A stretch of 40,943 bases of DNA, from positions 1 through 40,943 of the forward strand of contig JAGFJK010000438.1 in NCBI GenBank assembly GCA_024102795.1, written 5' to 3'. Positions within the stretch are counted from its first letter, which is position 1. Each line of letters starts with the position of its first letter. This document shows positions 9,678-18,923 of this stretch, piece by piece. A program made the translations under genes and the position numbers. The notes beneath the pieces were generated by a model. That model saw only the letters and a list, made by a program, of their open reading frames with translations. It did not search any database and was not told the DNA's origin. This DNA comes from Pirellulaceae bacterium (GTDB lineage: Bacteria; Planctomycetota; Planctomycetia; Pirellulales; Pirellulaceae).

Positions 9678-12600
9678 CTACCGGCAATGGGTGAATTCCT
9701 GCAAGTTGAACAACGTATGTGCCGCGTGTTTCCACGCGGCGCGGTCGGCCAGCACGCGATCGCCAGTGGACAGATTCTCGACCAGCGCCGCCCAGCGGGC
9801 CAGTTCGTCCGCTTCCGGCCGACGACCAAGAGCCCGCACGAACATCGCCCGAACCCGGTCCTCGACCGACGGACTGCCATCCGCCACCAGTCCGGAAGAC
9901 CAGTGGTCGGCCATCGCCAGGACCAGCGGATCGTTCAGCATGACCAGCGCCTGAGCGGGGACGTTGGTTTCGTCGCGCCGACCGGTGGGGAGTTTCGGGT
10001 CGGGCGCGTTGAAGCTCTGCAGGAACTTCGAGCGGTCCATGATCGACACTTCGAGATAGATCGAGCGACGGCCGTTCCCGTCGAGCGGACCGGAGAACAA
10101 TCGCTTGGCCGCGTCCTCGACCTGCCGCTGCGGATTGATCGGCCGACCGTACAGCGTGCGGTCGAGTTGCCCGGAGACGGCCAGCAGCGCGTCGCGAATC
10201 GCCTCGGCCTCAAGCCGCCGCGTCGGATAGTGATGCAGCCAGCGGTTGGCTGGATCGACAGCCGCGGCCTGAGCGGACACGGCGCCGGATTGCCGGAATG
10301 TGCGACTGAGCACCAGCCGCCGGATCAACCGCTTGGTGGACCAGCCGCCGGCGATGAATTCGCGAGTCAGATAATCGAGCAATTCCGGATGCGAGGGTTG
10401 CTCGCCCAGGTGCCCGAAGTCATTGGGCGTTCGCACCAGCCCGTCGCCGAAGACCCACTGCCAGACGCGGTTGACGTACACTCGGGCCGCCAGACCATGG
10501 CGTGGATCGGCCAGGAACTCGGCCAGTTCCAGACGGCCGCTGTGCGGGCTGCCGGCCGCTGCGGTGTTGGAGGAGAGTCCTCCGAACGTGCCAGCGAATT
10601 GCGGCAGCCCTCGCGGTACGCGCTGGCCTCGACGGTTGATGTCGCCGCGAATGTTCAGGGCGTAGTCCAATGGCGCGACGCCCCGTTCGTCCATGCTGTT
10701 GCAGGTGCGGGGAAACGGCAGCGTGCCTTCGACGTCGCGATACTGCTTCACGAGCGCCGCCAGCTCCGAGTCCTCCGCGAGCCGATTCGGCAGCAGCCCC
10801 CGAGCCAGCAGCCAGTTGACGAGCAGCACGTCGTCTCCGCTGACCGGCCCCGCCTGGCACCTGGCGACGCTGCGGGCCAGCCAGCCTCCGACACGCTGCC
10901 AGGCTTCTTTCGTGCCCGTCGGAGGCGGATCGGCAAACAGGCTCGCGAACCGCTGCAGGTCGTCCAGCGGCTGGCCAGGCTGATCGTGGCTGACGATCCC
11001 CGTCACGCTGAACCAGCTCCGCTTGTCGAAGCCTTCATCCTGCGGCGGCAGCGTCGTTCCGCCAGCCCGAGCCAGTCCGGTGCGTGGCGGAAAATTGGGA
11101 TTCAGATCGCTGGTGGCGATCTCATACGCCACGCGCTGCAGGCCGTTGGTCGGTGCAATGTCGGCCAGCGTGATCCAAGCCGATTGCGGCTGGCTGAGGA
11201 ACGTGACATTCTCGGTCTGAAAGGCGTTATCTGAAATCCGCAGATAGCCGCTCCATTGATCTCCCGCCAGCGCCAGGTTGACATGCGAGCCGGGCAAATC
11301 CTCCTGTCGAGGCAGTCGCAACGCGCCGGGGAGCTTGGAAGAGAGGGCGTGCGTGTGCAGCCCGCGCGGCAACAGTCGCTCGATGGCAACGTCTCCTTCC
11401 AGGGCGATCAGCGGTTCGCCGCCCGCCGCGTAGCCGGTCCGCATCCCGTCGCCGTCGACGGCGAACGCTTCGGGCATGCCGGGCCCGGAGAAATCGACCA
11501 GAGCTGTAAACTTGGCATTCGCCAGCCTCCGCTCCTCGCTCGTCGTGCGCCACTGGCTCACAAGTTGCTGCCAGGCCGATGTCGTCGCCTCGTCGGTCGC
11601 CTGGGACAGCAGTTGATGCAACAACCACTCGACATCGCCAACGTGGGACTGCGCCAGTTGCGCCCGATCGAGTTCCCCGGCGGCTTGACGAAGCGAGTCC
11701 CCCGCCGCCAGTTCTTCCGCCCGCGGAGCCCACAGGGTCGCCGTACGTTCTCGAATCGCGCTGCGCAGCCGCCGCAATTCCTCAATCTTCGCGGCGTTCT
11801 TTTCCGGAGCGTCGATCGTGCGCGACGTCCAGCGGGGCATCATGAACACCCCGGCCAGCGCGTAGTAATCCTTCTGCGAGATGGCATCGAGTTTGTGGTC
11901 GTGACAGCGCGCACACGCCACGGTCATCGCCAAGAAGGCCTTCGAGAAGGCATCGATCTTGTTGTCGATCATCTCCTCGCGGACGCCGTTGATAACTTCG
12001 TTGTCTCCATGCCGATGCTCGCCCATGTGATAGAACATCGGTCCGATCAGGCTCTCGTGGAAGCCACTCGCGGGATCGCTACGCGGAGTTGCCAGCAGGT
12101 CCCCGGCGATCTGCTCACGCATGAGATGATCGAAACCGATGTCTTTATTGAACGCGCGGATCAGATAGTCCCGGTACTCCCACGACCCTTTGGCCGGGTT
12201 GTCCCATTCGTAGCCGTAGGTGTCGGTGTACCGGACCACGTCCATCCAGTGCCGGGCGATTCGTTCGCCAAAATGAGGCGATTGCAAGAACTGGTCGACG
12301 ATGGCCTCGAGTGCCGCGTCCGGGTCCCGTTCGTAACGAGCCGGGAACGTGTGCACCAGTTCGGACGCGGGGGGCAGACCGGTGAGGACGAACGACAGCC
12401 GGCGCAGCAGGGTCAGCGGATCGGCATCCGCCGCGGGAGACAGCCAGTGCTGCTGAAGCTGGCGGAGAATGAACCGGTCCACGGCATCGCGCGGCCACTC
12501 ACCGGCAACCTCCGGGGGCGCCACGTCGGCCACTGGTCGCAGGCTCCACCAGTCGAGCCGATCTTGAAACTGGGCCTTCCAGCGATCGTCCCCGTCGCGC

Positions 12601-13052
12601 GTCACGGTTCCCTCGCGCGGGTCGGGAGCCCCCATTCGCACCCAGGTGGCGAGGTCGGCAACGACCTGGTCGGAGAGCCGTGGCTTACCGGGCGGCATCG
12701 CGGAAGCGTCTTCGTCATGCCGGACCGCGCGAATCAACGCGCTCTCGTCGGGCTTCCCCGGCACGACCGCCGGCTGTCTAGACTCCCCTCCCAACTTCCA
12801 ACCCGCCTGCAGATCGAGCCGCAGTTCCCCGTGCAGTTCCTTCGCCTCGGCGCTGTGGCACGAATAGCAATGCTCGACCAGCACCGGCCGGACCTTCTTC
12901 TCGAAGAACTCAAGCCCCTCATCGGCTCGGCTCGCCGCCGCGCACGACAACACGACGCCGACCACGCCGGCCATTAAAGCCACAGCGGACGGCACCGCCA
13001 GCCGCGTTCCGCGGCGGAGCGACGTGTCCTGTCTCTCTTTGTGCGGTCTCAA
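9678..13052 (-). CDS. PSCyt1-PSCyt2 (DUF1549)-PSD1 (DUF1553) protein
   Basis: 1124 residues with a hydrophobic export signal (about residues 20-42, ending near ASRADEG). A c-type haem motif C62-Y-S-C65-H66 lies in the PSCyt1 domain. The PSCyt2 domain follows from about residue 160 (DAVDRFILRQL, RHWMDVVRYTDTYGYEWD), with the second conserved CARCHDHKLDA motif. A middle region of beta/lectin-like character precedes the C-terminal PSD1 domain (VYVNRVWQWVFGDGLVRTPNDFG, RTFRQSG). The length is normal for the family. It heads an operon with two DUF1501 genes. Role by family: a large secreted, probably haem-binding planctomycete protein, often linked to polysaccharide use; the exact reaction is unknown. 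Confidence 0.93.
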   Translation of the reverse strand: MRPHKERQDTSLRRGTRLAVPSAVALMAGVVGVVLSCAAASRADEGLEFFEKKVRPVLVEHCYSCHSAEAKELHGELRLDLQAGWKLGGESRQPAVVPGKPDESALIRAVRHDEDASAMPPGKPRLSDQVVADLATWVRMGAPDPREGTVTRDGDDRWKAQFQDRLDWWSLRPVADVAPPEVAGEWPRDAVDRFILRQLQQHWLSPAADADPLTLLRRLSFVLTGLPPASELVHTFPARYERDPDAALEAIVDQFLQSPHFGERIARHWMDVVRYTDTYGYEWDNPAKGSWEYRDYLIRAFNKDIGFDHLMREQIAGDLLATPRSDPASGFHESLIGPMFYHMGEHRHGDNEVINGVREEMIDNKIDAFSKAFLAMTVACARCHDHKLDAISQKDYYALAGVFMMPRWTSRTIDAPEKNAAKIEELRRLRSAIRERTATLWAPRAEELAAGDSLRQAAGELDRAQLAQSHVGDVEWLLHQLLSQATDEATTSAWQQLVSQWRTTSEERRLANAKFTALVDFSGPGMPEAFAVDGDGMRTGYAAGGEPLIALEGDVAIERLLPRGLHTHALSSKLPGALRLPRQEDLPGSHVNLALAGDQWSGYLRISDNAFQTENVTFLSQPQSAWITLADIAPTNGLQRVAYEIATSDLNPNFPPRTGLARAGGTTLPPQDEGFDKRSWFSVTGIVSHDQPGQPLDDLQRFASLFADPPPTGTKEAWQRVGGWLARSVARCQAGPVSGDDVLLVNWLLARGLLPNRLAEDSELAALVKQYRDVEGTLPFPRTCNSMDERGVAPLDYALNIRGDINRRGQRVPRGLPQFAGTFGGLSSNTAAAGSPHSGRLELAEFLADPRHGLAARVYVNRVWQWVFGDGLVRTPNDFGHLGEQPSHPELLDYLTREFIAGGWSTKRLIRRLVLSRTFRQSGAVSAQAAAVDPANRWLHHYPTRRLEAEAIRDALLAVSGQLDRTLYGRPINPQRQVEDAAKRLFSGPLDGNGRRSIYLEVSIMDRSKFLQSFNAPDPKLPTGRRDETNVPAQALVMLNDPLVLAMADHWSSGLVADGSPSVEDRVRAMFVRALGRRPEADELARWAALVENLSTGDRVLADRAAWKHAAHTLFNLQEFTHCR

Positions 13053-13192
13053 AACAGCTCCTCACTCGATTCACCGCCGTGAATACTCCAGTTGGAATGT
13101 ACCACAGTGTCTGTCGAATGCACTACGCACGGCCTCATGCTTCAAGAAGTCCCGGAATCTGTGACTCGATACGGCGTGTTGCGGGCCTCTGC

Positions 13193-13315
13193 CTACCGAA
13201 GCGTCCAGACTTGAATGACTTCACGGCTGCCGGAAATGAGAAACCGGCCGTCGCGACTCATCGCCAGACACATGATGCTGTGCTCGTGACCCTGGAGAGT
13301 CGTCAGCAGTCGGTC
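13193..13315 (-). pseudogene. WD40 repeat gene remnant (last repeat only)
   Basis: On the minus strand a frame ending at TAG 13193-13195 reads LLTTLQGHEHSIM, then CLAMSRDGRFLISGSRE, then VIQVWTLR. This is a complete WD40 blade ending in the usual D-G..SGS..VWTL pattern. No start is present: going upstream it runs straight into the 3' end of the E2 gene in another frame. It is therefore the C-terminal stub of a beta-propeller gene whose main part is missing. The likely cause is insertion of the catabolic island or a deletion joining the two. Confidence 0.75.
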
Positions 13316-14700
13316 GTTTGAAGGCGTTCGCAAAAGCGTTGCAGCCAGCGGGCGGCGCGGGCGCCGTCGACGACACGGTGGTCGAATGTCAGGCTAAGCG
13401 AAATGGTCTTCCCGGCGACAAGTCGGCCGTCTCGTACGATGGGTTCTTCAATGATCCGGCCGACCCCGAGAATCGCGGCCTGCGGCATGTTCAGGACCGG
13501 CGTGAACGCGTCGATACCGAACATCCCCAAGTTCGAGATTGTGAACGTCCCCCCCGTGAGTTGATTCTGGCTCAACCGCCCCGAGCGCGCGGCGGCGAGC
13601 AGTTGCCGGGTGCGATCCGCGATCTCGGGCAGGGACAAGCGGTCCGCGTCGCGCACGACCGGAGCGAGCAATCCGTTCGGAGTGTCAACCGCAGTTGCGA
13701 TGTTGATGGCTTCGTAAGCGTGGATTCCTTCGCGATACCAGCAGGCATTGAGGTCCGGCAGTTCCCGCAAGGTTTCAGCAGCGAGGTGAATCAGGATGTC
13801 GTTGTAGGCGGGAACCACACCCGTCTGCGACTCGGACTTGAGTTGTTCCCTGTGGGCAACGAGCGAGATGGCGTTAATCTTGGTGGTGAGAGTCACGGGG
13901 ACCGCCTGATGGACTCCGGCGGACAGGCGCTGTGCAAGGATCCGGCGGAGTTTCGATGCGGGAACGTGGCGGCCAGGTTCGGCAGGGGGGATTTCGATGG
14001 GCGATGGAGCAGTCTTCACTGCGGGTGCCATCGCCCCAGCGAGGACATCCCGTTCGCGAATCCTGCCGTTTCGACCGGTACCGTCGAGGCTCGTCCAGTC
14101 GATCCCAAGTTCTCGTGCCCGTCGCCGAGCGCGTGGTGTAGACACCTTGGAAGATGCATTCACACTGGAGGAGCCTCTCTTTCGTCGCTGATTTGCCGCA
14201 CGCTGCACATCTTCGCAGAGGACCCGGCCCGTGGGGTCGGGAGTGAAGACGGCATTGAGGTCGATGCCAAGTTCACGGGCCAACCGACGCGCCGCGGGAC
14301 CGGCGGCGCGTGGCATCGCTTGATGTACTGTTGGCGAGGCGGATGCGACCGAGGGAACGGGCGCGGTTCTGGCAAGGTGGAGCGCTGCTTCGCGCGGTGT
14401 GGCAGTCGGGACGGGAGTCGTCGGCTGAATCCGTATGGAAGTCGGAGCCAACTCTCCATCGGCGATCAGGAACCCGATCACCTCGCCGACTTTGACGGTC
14501 GTTCCGGGCCGCGGCGCGTCGGTCGGGACGCACAAGTACCCGGAGTCGAGCGACTCGATCTCCGTAGCGACCTTGTCCCCTTCCAGCAGGAACAACATGT
14601 CGCCCACACGAACAAATTCTCCAGGGGCTTTCAACCACTCGGCGAGAACGCCTTCTTCCATGGACCAGCCTAGACGGGGGATCGTGATGGAATGCGGCAT
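13303..14700 (-). CDS. dihydrolipoamide acyltransferase, E2 of a 2-oxoacid dehydrogenase complex
   Basis: 465 residues. An N-terminal lipoyl domain (residues 1-75, lipoyl-Lys in LLEGDKVATEIES) is followed by two peripheral-subunit-binding domains (AARRLARELGIDLNAV near 135 and RARRRARELGIDWTSL near 190). The catalytic domain follows from about residue 235, with TFTISNLGMFGIDAFTPVLN and the active-site motif D-H-R-V-V-D-G near 443. Reaction: acyl transfer from lipoamide to CoA. It starts 4 bp after the E1 stop. Two PSBDs with one lipoyl domain is unusual. The last residues (RLQTTDC) run into a WD40 remnant, so the native C-terminus may have been altered. No E3 gene is in the window. Confidence 0.92.
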   Translation of the reverse strand: MPHSITIPRLGWSMEEGVLAEWLKAPGEFVRVGDMLFLLEGDKVATEIESLDSGYLCVPTDAPRPGTTVKVGEVIGFLIADGELAPTSIRIQPTTPVPTATPREAALHLARTAPVPSVASASPTVHQAMPRAAGPAARRLARELGIDLNAVFTPDPTGRVLCEDVQRAANQRRKRGSSSVNASSKVSTPRARRRARELGIDWTSLDGTGRNGRIRERDVLAGAMAPAVKTAPSPIEIPPAEPGRHVPASKLRRILAQRLSAGVHQAVPVTLTTKINAISLVAHREQLKSESQTGVVPAYNDILIHLAAETLRELPDLNACWYREGIHAYEAINIATAVDTPNGLLAPVVRDADRLSLPEIADRTRQLLAAARSGRLSQNQLTGGTFTISNLGMFGIDAFTPVLNMPQAAILGVGRIIEEPIVRDGRLVAGKTISLSLTFDHRVVDGARAARWLQRFCERLQTTDC

Positions 14701-14704
14701 GGAA

Positions 14705-16720
14705 TTACTCCCTCACCAGTTCACGAATCGCCTGAGCAATCCGCTCGACATTCGGAACCACGGCTTGCTCCAGAGTTGGCGCGTAGGGTGTGGGAGCCTG
14801 CGCACCGAACAAGCGTCTGATCGGCGCATCGAGGTCATCAAATCCCTCGTCTGCCACATGAGCCGCAATCTCCGACGCGAAGCCACACGGGCCGAACGCT
14901 TCGTCGACAACCAGGATCCGTCCGGTCTTGGATACGGATGGCAGAATCGTGTCGATGTCCAGTGGCGAAACGGTGCGGGGGTCAATGATCTCGACCGAGA
15001 TTCCTTCGGATGCGAGTTGCTCGGCAGCTTTGAGAGCGTGCTGCACCATCAAGGAGAGGGCGACGACGGTGACGTCGGTTCCGGACCGAACGATTCGGGC
15101 CCGACCAAAGGGAATCTCGTAGTGTTCCGGGGGAACATGCCTTTTGATCTGCATCAGTTCGCGGTGTTCAAGGAACAGGACCGGGTCATCGCTGCGCAGG
15201 GCGCGAGCCATCAGTCCTTTGGCGTCGTAAGGGTTCGAGGGGAGAACGACCCGCAGGCCTGGGATGTGGGAATAAACCGAATGATACATGCCGGAATGGT
15301 GAGTCGCCGCGGAGTGGCCGACACCCCCGCAGCCGCGCAGCAAGACCGGCATCTTCAGCCGCCCGCTGCTCATGTATTGCATTTTGGCGATCTGGTTGAC
15401 GATCTCGCCGAACGCGTCGTTGATGAAGTCGATGAACATGAAGTCAATGACCGGCCGCGTGCCCGTCATCCCCGCTCCACACGCGAGGCCGACAAAGCCC
15501 CGTTCGCAGATGGGCGTATCGCACAGCCGCTGGGGGCCGTACTTGGCGAACAGACCCTGCGTGGTGGTGAAGTTGCCGCCGCGGACCCCGATCCCTTCGC
15601 CCATGACGAAGATCGTGGGATCGGTCGCCATGGCGTGATCGAGCGCTTCGAGGGTCGCGGCGACGAACGAGATCGGCCGGTCGTTGGCCTCGGGCTCCCC
15701 TCCCGTTGAGCTCGCGAACTGAGAGCGAGACGACGGCTCCGCGAAGACATGGGTTGTGGCGGATTCGGCAGCGGGCGGCGAACTGTCTTCGGCAAACTCG
15801 CGCCCCGCGCGAACGATGTCGGCCACCTCTTGCTCGATCGATTGGAAACGCCGCGCGAACTCGTCGCCCTTCGGCGACAGCCCGATCACCGATGACTTCA
15901 GCCGCGCGATCGGACATCTTTCCTTCCAGGCAGCAACGTCTTCTTTCGTCCGATAAGTGAAGTCACCCATCCCCTCGGCGTGCGCGCGGGTGCGATAGGT
16001 CGTACATTCGATGAGTGTCGGGCCGTCGCCGCTTTTCGCCCGCGCGACAGCTTCGCCTGCGACACGATGGATCTCCAGGACATCGTTCCCGTCGACGGTC
16101 ACGCCGGTGATGCCATAGGCCGCGCCGCGCGAGCCGACGCTGGGATTGCCGCTGGAATACGAGAAAGGGACTTCGGTGGCGAACTGGTTGTTTTCGCAGA
16201 TGAACAGAACCGGCAGCTTCCAGATGCTGGCCATGTTGAGCGCTTCATGGAACGCGCCGTTGTTGACCGCCCCGTCGCCGAAGAATGCCGCCGCCACCGT
16301 GCCGTTCTGGAGTATCTTCGAGCTGTATCCACCGCCGCAAGCTTGCAACAGGCACGGACCGACGATGCCGCTGGTTCCCATCATGCCGAGCTCGGGGGAG
16401 AAGAGGTGCATGCTACCGCCGCGACCTCGTGAACAGCCGGTTTCGCGTCCCAACAGTTCCGCTATCAGTTCGCGCGGCGGCATACCTTTCGCAAGCGCGT
16501 GGCCGTGTCCTCGATGCGTCGAGAAGATCGGGTCGCGTTCGGTCAGATGAGCACAGACGCCGGTCGCAATCGCTTCCTGTCCGACATAGGTGTGACACGC
16601 TCCGTGGATGAGCCCGCGCTGATGACAGCGGGCGAGTTCCTCTTCGGTCTGACGGATGACTTGCATGGTCCGATAGAGAGCGAGGATCTGCTCGTCCGAA
16701 AGGGACTGGTTTTGGCTCAT
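14705..16720 (-). CDS. fused 2-oxoacid dehydrogenase E1 alpha/beta
   Basis: 671 residues. The alpha part (1 to about 325) carries the thiamine diphosphate motif GDGAVNNGAFHEALNMA ending in ENN, plus THRGHGHALAKG and RGRGGSMHLF. A linker of some 20 residues leads to the beta part (about 345-671: FVMGEGIGVRGGNFTTTQGL, CDTPICERGFVGLACGAG, SHIPGLRVVLPSNPYDAKGL). Normally alpha and beta are separate genes in branched-chain, acetoin or pyruvate-type complexes; here they are one chain. Reaction: TPP-dependent decarboxylation of a 2-oxoacid and reductive acylation of E2. It starts 6 bp after the SDR stop. The substrate class cannot be fixed by eye; acetoin-type or branched-chain are both possible. 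Confidence 0.92.
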   Translation of the reverse strand: MSQNQSLSDEQILALYRTMQVIRQTEEELARCHQRGLIHGACHTYVGQEAIATGVCAHLTERDPIFSTHRGHGHALAKGMPPRELIAELLGRETGCSRGRGGSMHLFSPELGMMGTSGIVGPCLLQACGGGYSSKILQNGTVAAAFFGDGAVNNGAFHEALNMASIWKLPVLFICENNQFATEVPFSYSSGNPSVGSRGAAYGITGVTVDGNDVLEIHRVAGEAVARAKSGDGPTLIECTTYRTRAHAEGMGDFTYRTKEDVAAWKERCPIARLKSSVIGLSPKGDEFARRFQSIEQEVADIVRAGREFAEDSSPPAAESATTHVFAEPSSRSQFASSTGGEPEANDRPISFVAATLEALDHAMATDPTIFVMGEGIGVRGGNFTTTQGLFAKYGPQRLCDTPICERGFVGLACGAGMTGTRPVIDFMFIDFINDAFGEIVNQIAKMQYMSSGRLKMPVLLRGCGGVGHSAATHHSGMYHSVYSHIPGLRVVLPSNPYDAKGLMARALRSDDPVLFLEHRELMQIKRHVPPEHYEIPFGRARIVRSGTDVTVVALSLMVQHALKAAEQLASEGISVEIIDPRTVSPLDIDTILPSVSKTGRILVVDEAFGPCGFASEIAAHVADEGFDDLDAPIRRLFGAQAPTPYAPTLEQAVVPNVERIAQAIRELVRE

Positions 16721-16726
16721 GGTTTC

Positions 16727-17560
16727 CTACTTGCTCTCCGCATGAAACGATTGGACGGCCCGCTGCTCGTGGCCCGGAGTGCCGCCGGCATTCATGGCCA
16801 TGTTGCCGCCGTCCATGGGGATGATGGCTCCCGTAATCCATTCTGAACTGTCGGACGCCAGAAACACGGCCAGACCCATGATGTCATTGGGCCGACCGAG
16901 GCGCCCGGCGGGGATGCCCCGCAGGAACCGGCCTTCCAGAGTCGAGTCAGAGGCCATCCGTGCTTCGAGGCCCGGATTCACCACTTGAGCCGGCGTGACG
17001 CAGTTCACACGCACGCCGCGATAGGCCCATTCGGTACTCAGCTCGCGCGTCATCTGAATGACCGCGCCCATCGCCATGCTGTAGGCAATGTGCCCGCGCC
17101 CGAGGGCAGTGGAACTCGCGAGCGACCCGATATTCATGATTGAGCCTCGCCCTTGAGCCAACATCCGGCGCCCCGCCTCCTGACACATCGCGAAGCGGCC
17201 CACCACCAGGTTTTGCAGCACACGGTGCAGATCGGCGATGGTCAGGTCCTCCGGTTTGGCCAAGTGACCGTCGCCTGCGATGTTGCCGAGAAAGTCGACA
17301 CGGCCAAATCGCGCGTCAACCTGCTGGAACAGTTCGGCGATCGCGTCCGGGTTCGCGACATCGGTCTGCGCAACCAGTGTTTCGCGACCCAGCGATCGAA
17401 TCTGCGAGGCAGTGGCCTCGGTTCCGACGAGATTGCGATCCACCAGCACGGTATGTGCACCGTGTTGCGCGAGAGCCAGTGCGGTCGCGCGGCCAAGTCC
17501 CTGGGCGGCGCCAGAGACAACGGCCACTCGATTCGTCAAGGAAAACAGGCTGCTACTCAT
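16727..17560 (-). CDS. SDR family oxidoreductase with Met in place of the catalytic Lys
   Basis: 277 residues from ATG 17558-17560 (MSSSLFSLTNRVAVVSG), with GAGGTGG just upstream, inside the last codons of the MFS gene (8-bp overlap). Rossmann motif G17-A-A-Q-G21-L-G23; Ser146/Ser149 and Tyr160 are at the active-site positions. The usual Y-x-x-x-K motif reads Y160-S-M-A-M164 (codons TAC AGC ATG GCG ATG), so the catalytic lysine is replaced by methionine. C-terminal motifs (NCVTPAQVVNPGLE, GRPNDIMGLAVFLASDSSEWITG) are normal for the classical family. The protein is probably folded and NAD(P)-binding, but normal SDR catalysis is doubtful. Confidence 0.9.
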   Translation of the reverse strand: MSSSLFSLTNRVAVVSGAAQGLGRATALALAQHGAHTVLVDRNLVGTEATASQIRSLGRETLVAQTDVANPDAIAELFQQVDARFGRVDFLGNIAGDGHLAKPEDLTIADLHRVLQNLVVGRFAMCQEAGRRMLAQGRGSIMNIGSLASSTALGRGHIAYSMAMGAVIQMTRELSTEWAYRGVRVNCVTPAQVVNPGLEARMASDSTLEGRFLRGIPAGRLGRPNDIMGLAVFLASDSSEWITGAIIPMDGGNMAMNAGGTPGHEQRAVQSFHAESK

Positions 17561-18881
17561 CACCCACCTCCGCCGTAGAAGAACGACCGGCATGCCAACG
17601 CCGTAGCGACGTGGCACTCAGCACACTGCCGGAGAACAGGATTGCGGTTATCGACCAAAGTCCGAGTTGGCCCAGGATCGAAGCGCCGAAGAAGCCGCCG
17701 ATGTTGGCGACCGAGTTGATCAAGGCAATGCCTCCCGCCGCCGCGACTCCCGACAAGAAGACGCCGGGTAAAGTCCAGAACACTGGCAGCATGCTCATCA
17801 TCCCCATTTGGGCGAGGCAGAGCCCGACGAGCGCGACGATCGGCGACGGCCCCCACGCCACGAGACTCCATCCGCCGGCGGCCAGCAGCGCGGAACCCGC
17901 CAGGTGCCACCGACGTTCCCCGGTGCGATCGGAACTGATTCCCACCAGCGACATGACCACGATCGCGCACAGATGCGGCAACGCCGTCAGGAGCCCGATC
18001 TGAAAGTTGGTCGCGGATCCGTACTGCTCTTTGATGAGCGTCGGGAAATAGGCCCCTCCCGCATTCGATCCGACCGCCACCGTGAAGTAGATGGCAATCA
18101 AGAGCCACACACGCGGTTGCAGCATCGCCTGCCAACGGTCTGGACCATGTTGTGCCTGTCGTTGGGAATCCTCTTCGGCCAGGTGCGCAACGAGCCAGTT
18201 CCGTTCGTCTTCCGACAGCCAGCGTGCCTCGCTTGGCGAGTCTTGCAAGTAGAACAGAACCGTGACCCCGACCAGCGAAGTCGGCAGTCCTTCCAGCAGG
18301 AACAGCCACTGCCAGCCATGCCAGCCGTTCACTCCGTCGAATTGATCCATGATCCAGCCCGAAAGCGGATTGCCGAAGACATTCGCCACGCCGATCGCCA
18401 GCATGAAGAACGCCGTCATCTTGGCGCGTTGTCGATCGGGAAACCAATCGCTGAGATAGAGGATGATGCCCGGAAAGAACCCAGCTTCGGCGATCCCCAG
18501 CAGGATCCGCAAGGCGTAGAACGTCCAAAGATCGCTGGCGAACATCGTGGCTGCGGAGACGAGCCCCCAGGTGATCATGATCCGGGCAATCCAGCGTCGC
18601 GCGCCGAATCGCCGCATCAGCAGGTTGCTCGGAACTTCAAAGAGGATGTAGCCGACGTAGAACATCCCGTATCCGAGGTCGAAGGCCGCCTTCGTCAGCC
18701 CCAGGTCGTCCTGCATCGCCAGCCGCGCAAAGCCGACGTTCGCGCGGTCGAGAATGTTCAGCACGTACAGCAGGCAGATGAAAGGAACAATCCGCCAGGC
18801 GACTTTGGAGAGGGGATCAGGGAGTGGGGAGTGGGGAGTGGGCATTTGCGTTGTGCGATCCGCGGCTTGCACTTCCTTCAT
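17553..18881 (-). CDS. MFS transporter, anion:cation symporter (ACS) type
   Basis: 442 residues with about twelve hydrophobic helices. ACS-family marks are visible: LLYVLNILDRANVGFARLAM in the first helix, GMFYVGYILFEVPSNLLMRRFGARRW after helix 2, and GIAEAGFFPGIILYLSDWFP. Relatives import carboxylates such as tartrate, phthalate, hydroxyphenylacetate or sugar acids; this agrees with a catabolic operon that contains a hydroxyacid dehydrogenase. An alternative ATG lies 12 codons downstream (18843-18845). The region between the two starts is a small G-rich direct repeat (ggggagtgggg) encoding Pro/Ser. Confidence 0.92.
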   Translation of the reverse strand: MKEVQAADRTTQMPTPHSPLPDPLSKVAWRIVPFICLLYVLNILDRANVGFARLAMQDDLGLTKAAFDLGYGMFYVGYILFEVPSNLLMRRFGARRWIARIMITWGLVSAATMFASDLWTFYALRILLGIAEAGFFPGIILYLSDWFPDRQRAKMTAFFMLAIGVANVFGNPLSGWIMDQFDGVNGWHGWQWLFLLEGLPTSLVGVTVLFYLQDSPSEARWLSEDERNWLVAHLAEEDSQRQAQHGPDRWQAMLQPRVWLLIAIYFTVAVGSNAGGAYFPTLIKEQYGSATNFQIGLLTALPHLCAIVVMSLVGISSDRTGERRWHLAGSALLAAGGWSLVAWGPSPIVALVGLCLAQMGMMSMLPVFWTLPGVFLSGVAAAGGIALINSVANIGGFFGASILGQLGLWSITAILFSGSVLSATSLRRWHAGRSSTAEVGDE

Positions 18882-18923
18882 GTTTTCCGATTCCGGGTTT
18901 CCAATTCCCTTCTGCCCGCCGCC

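Noticed and set aside
9180..12977. Two long plus-strand open frames (684 and 573 codons)
   Set aside because: They are antisense to the PSCyt1 and DUF1501 genes, whose motifs are unmistakable. No ribosome sites or family patterns are seen on the plus strand.
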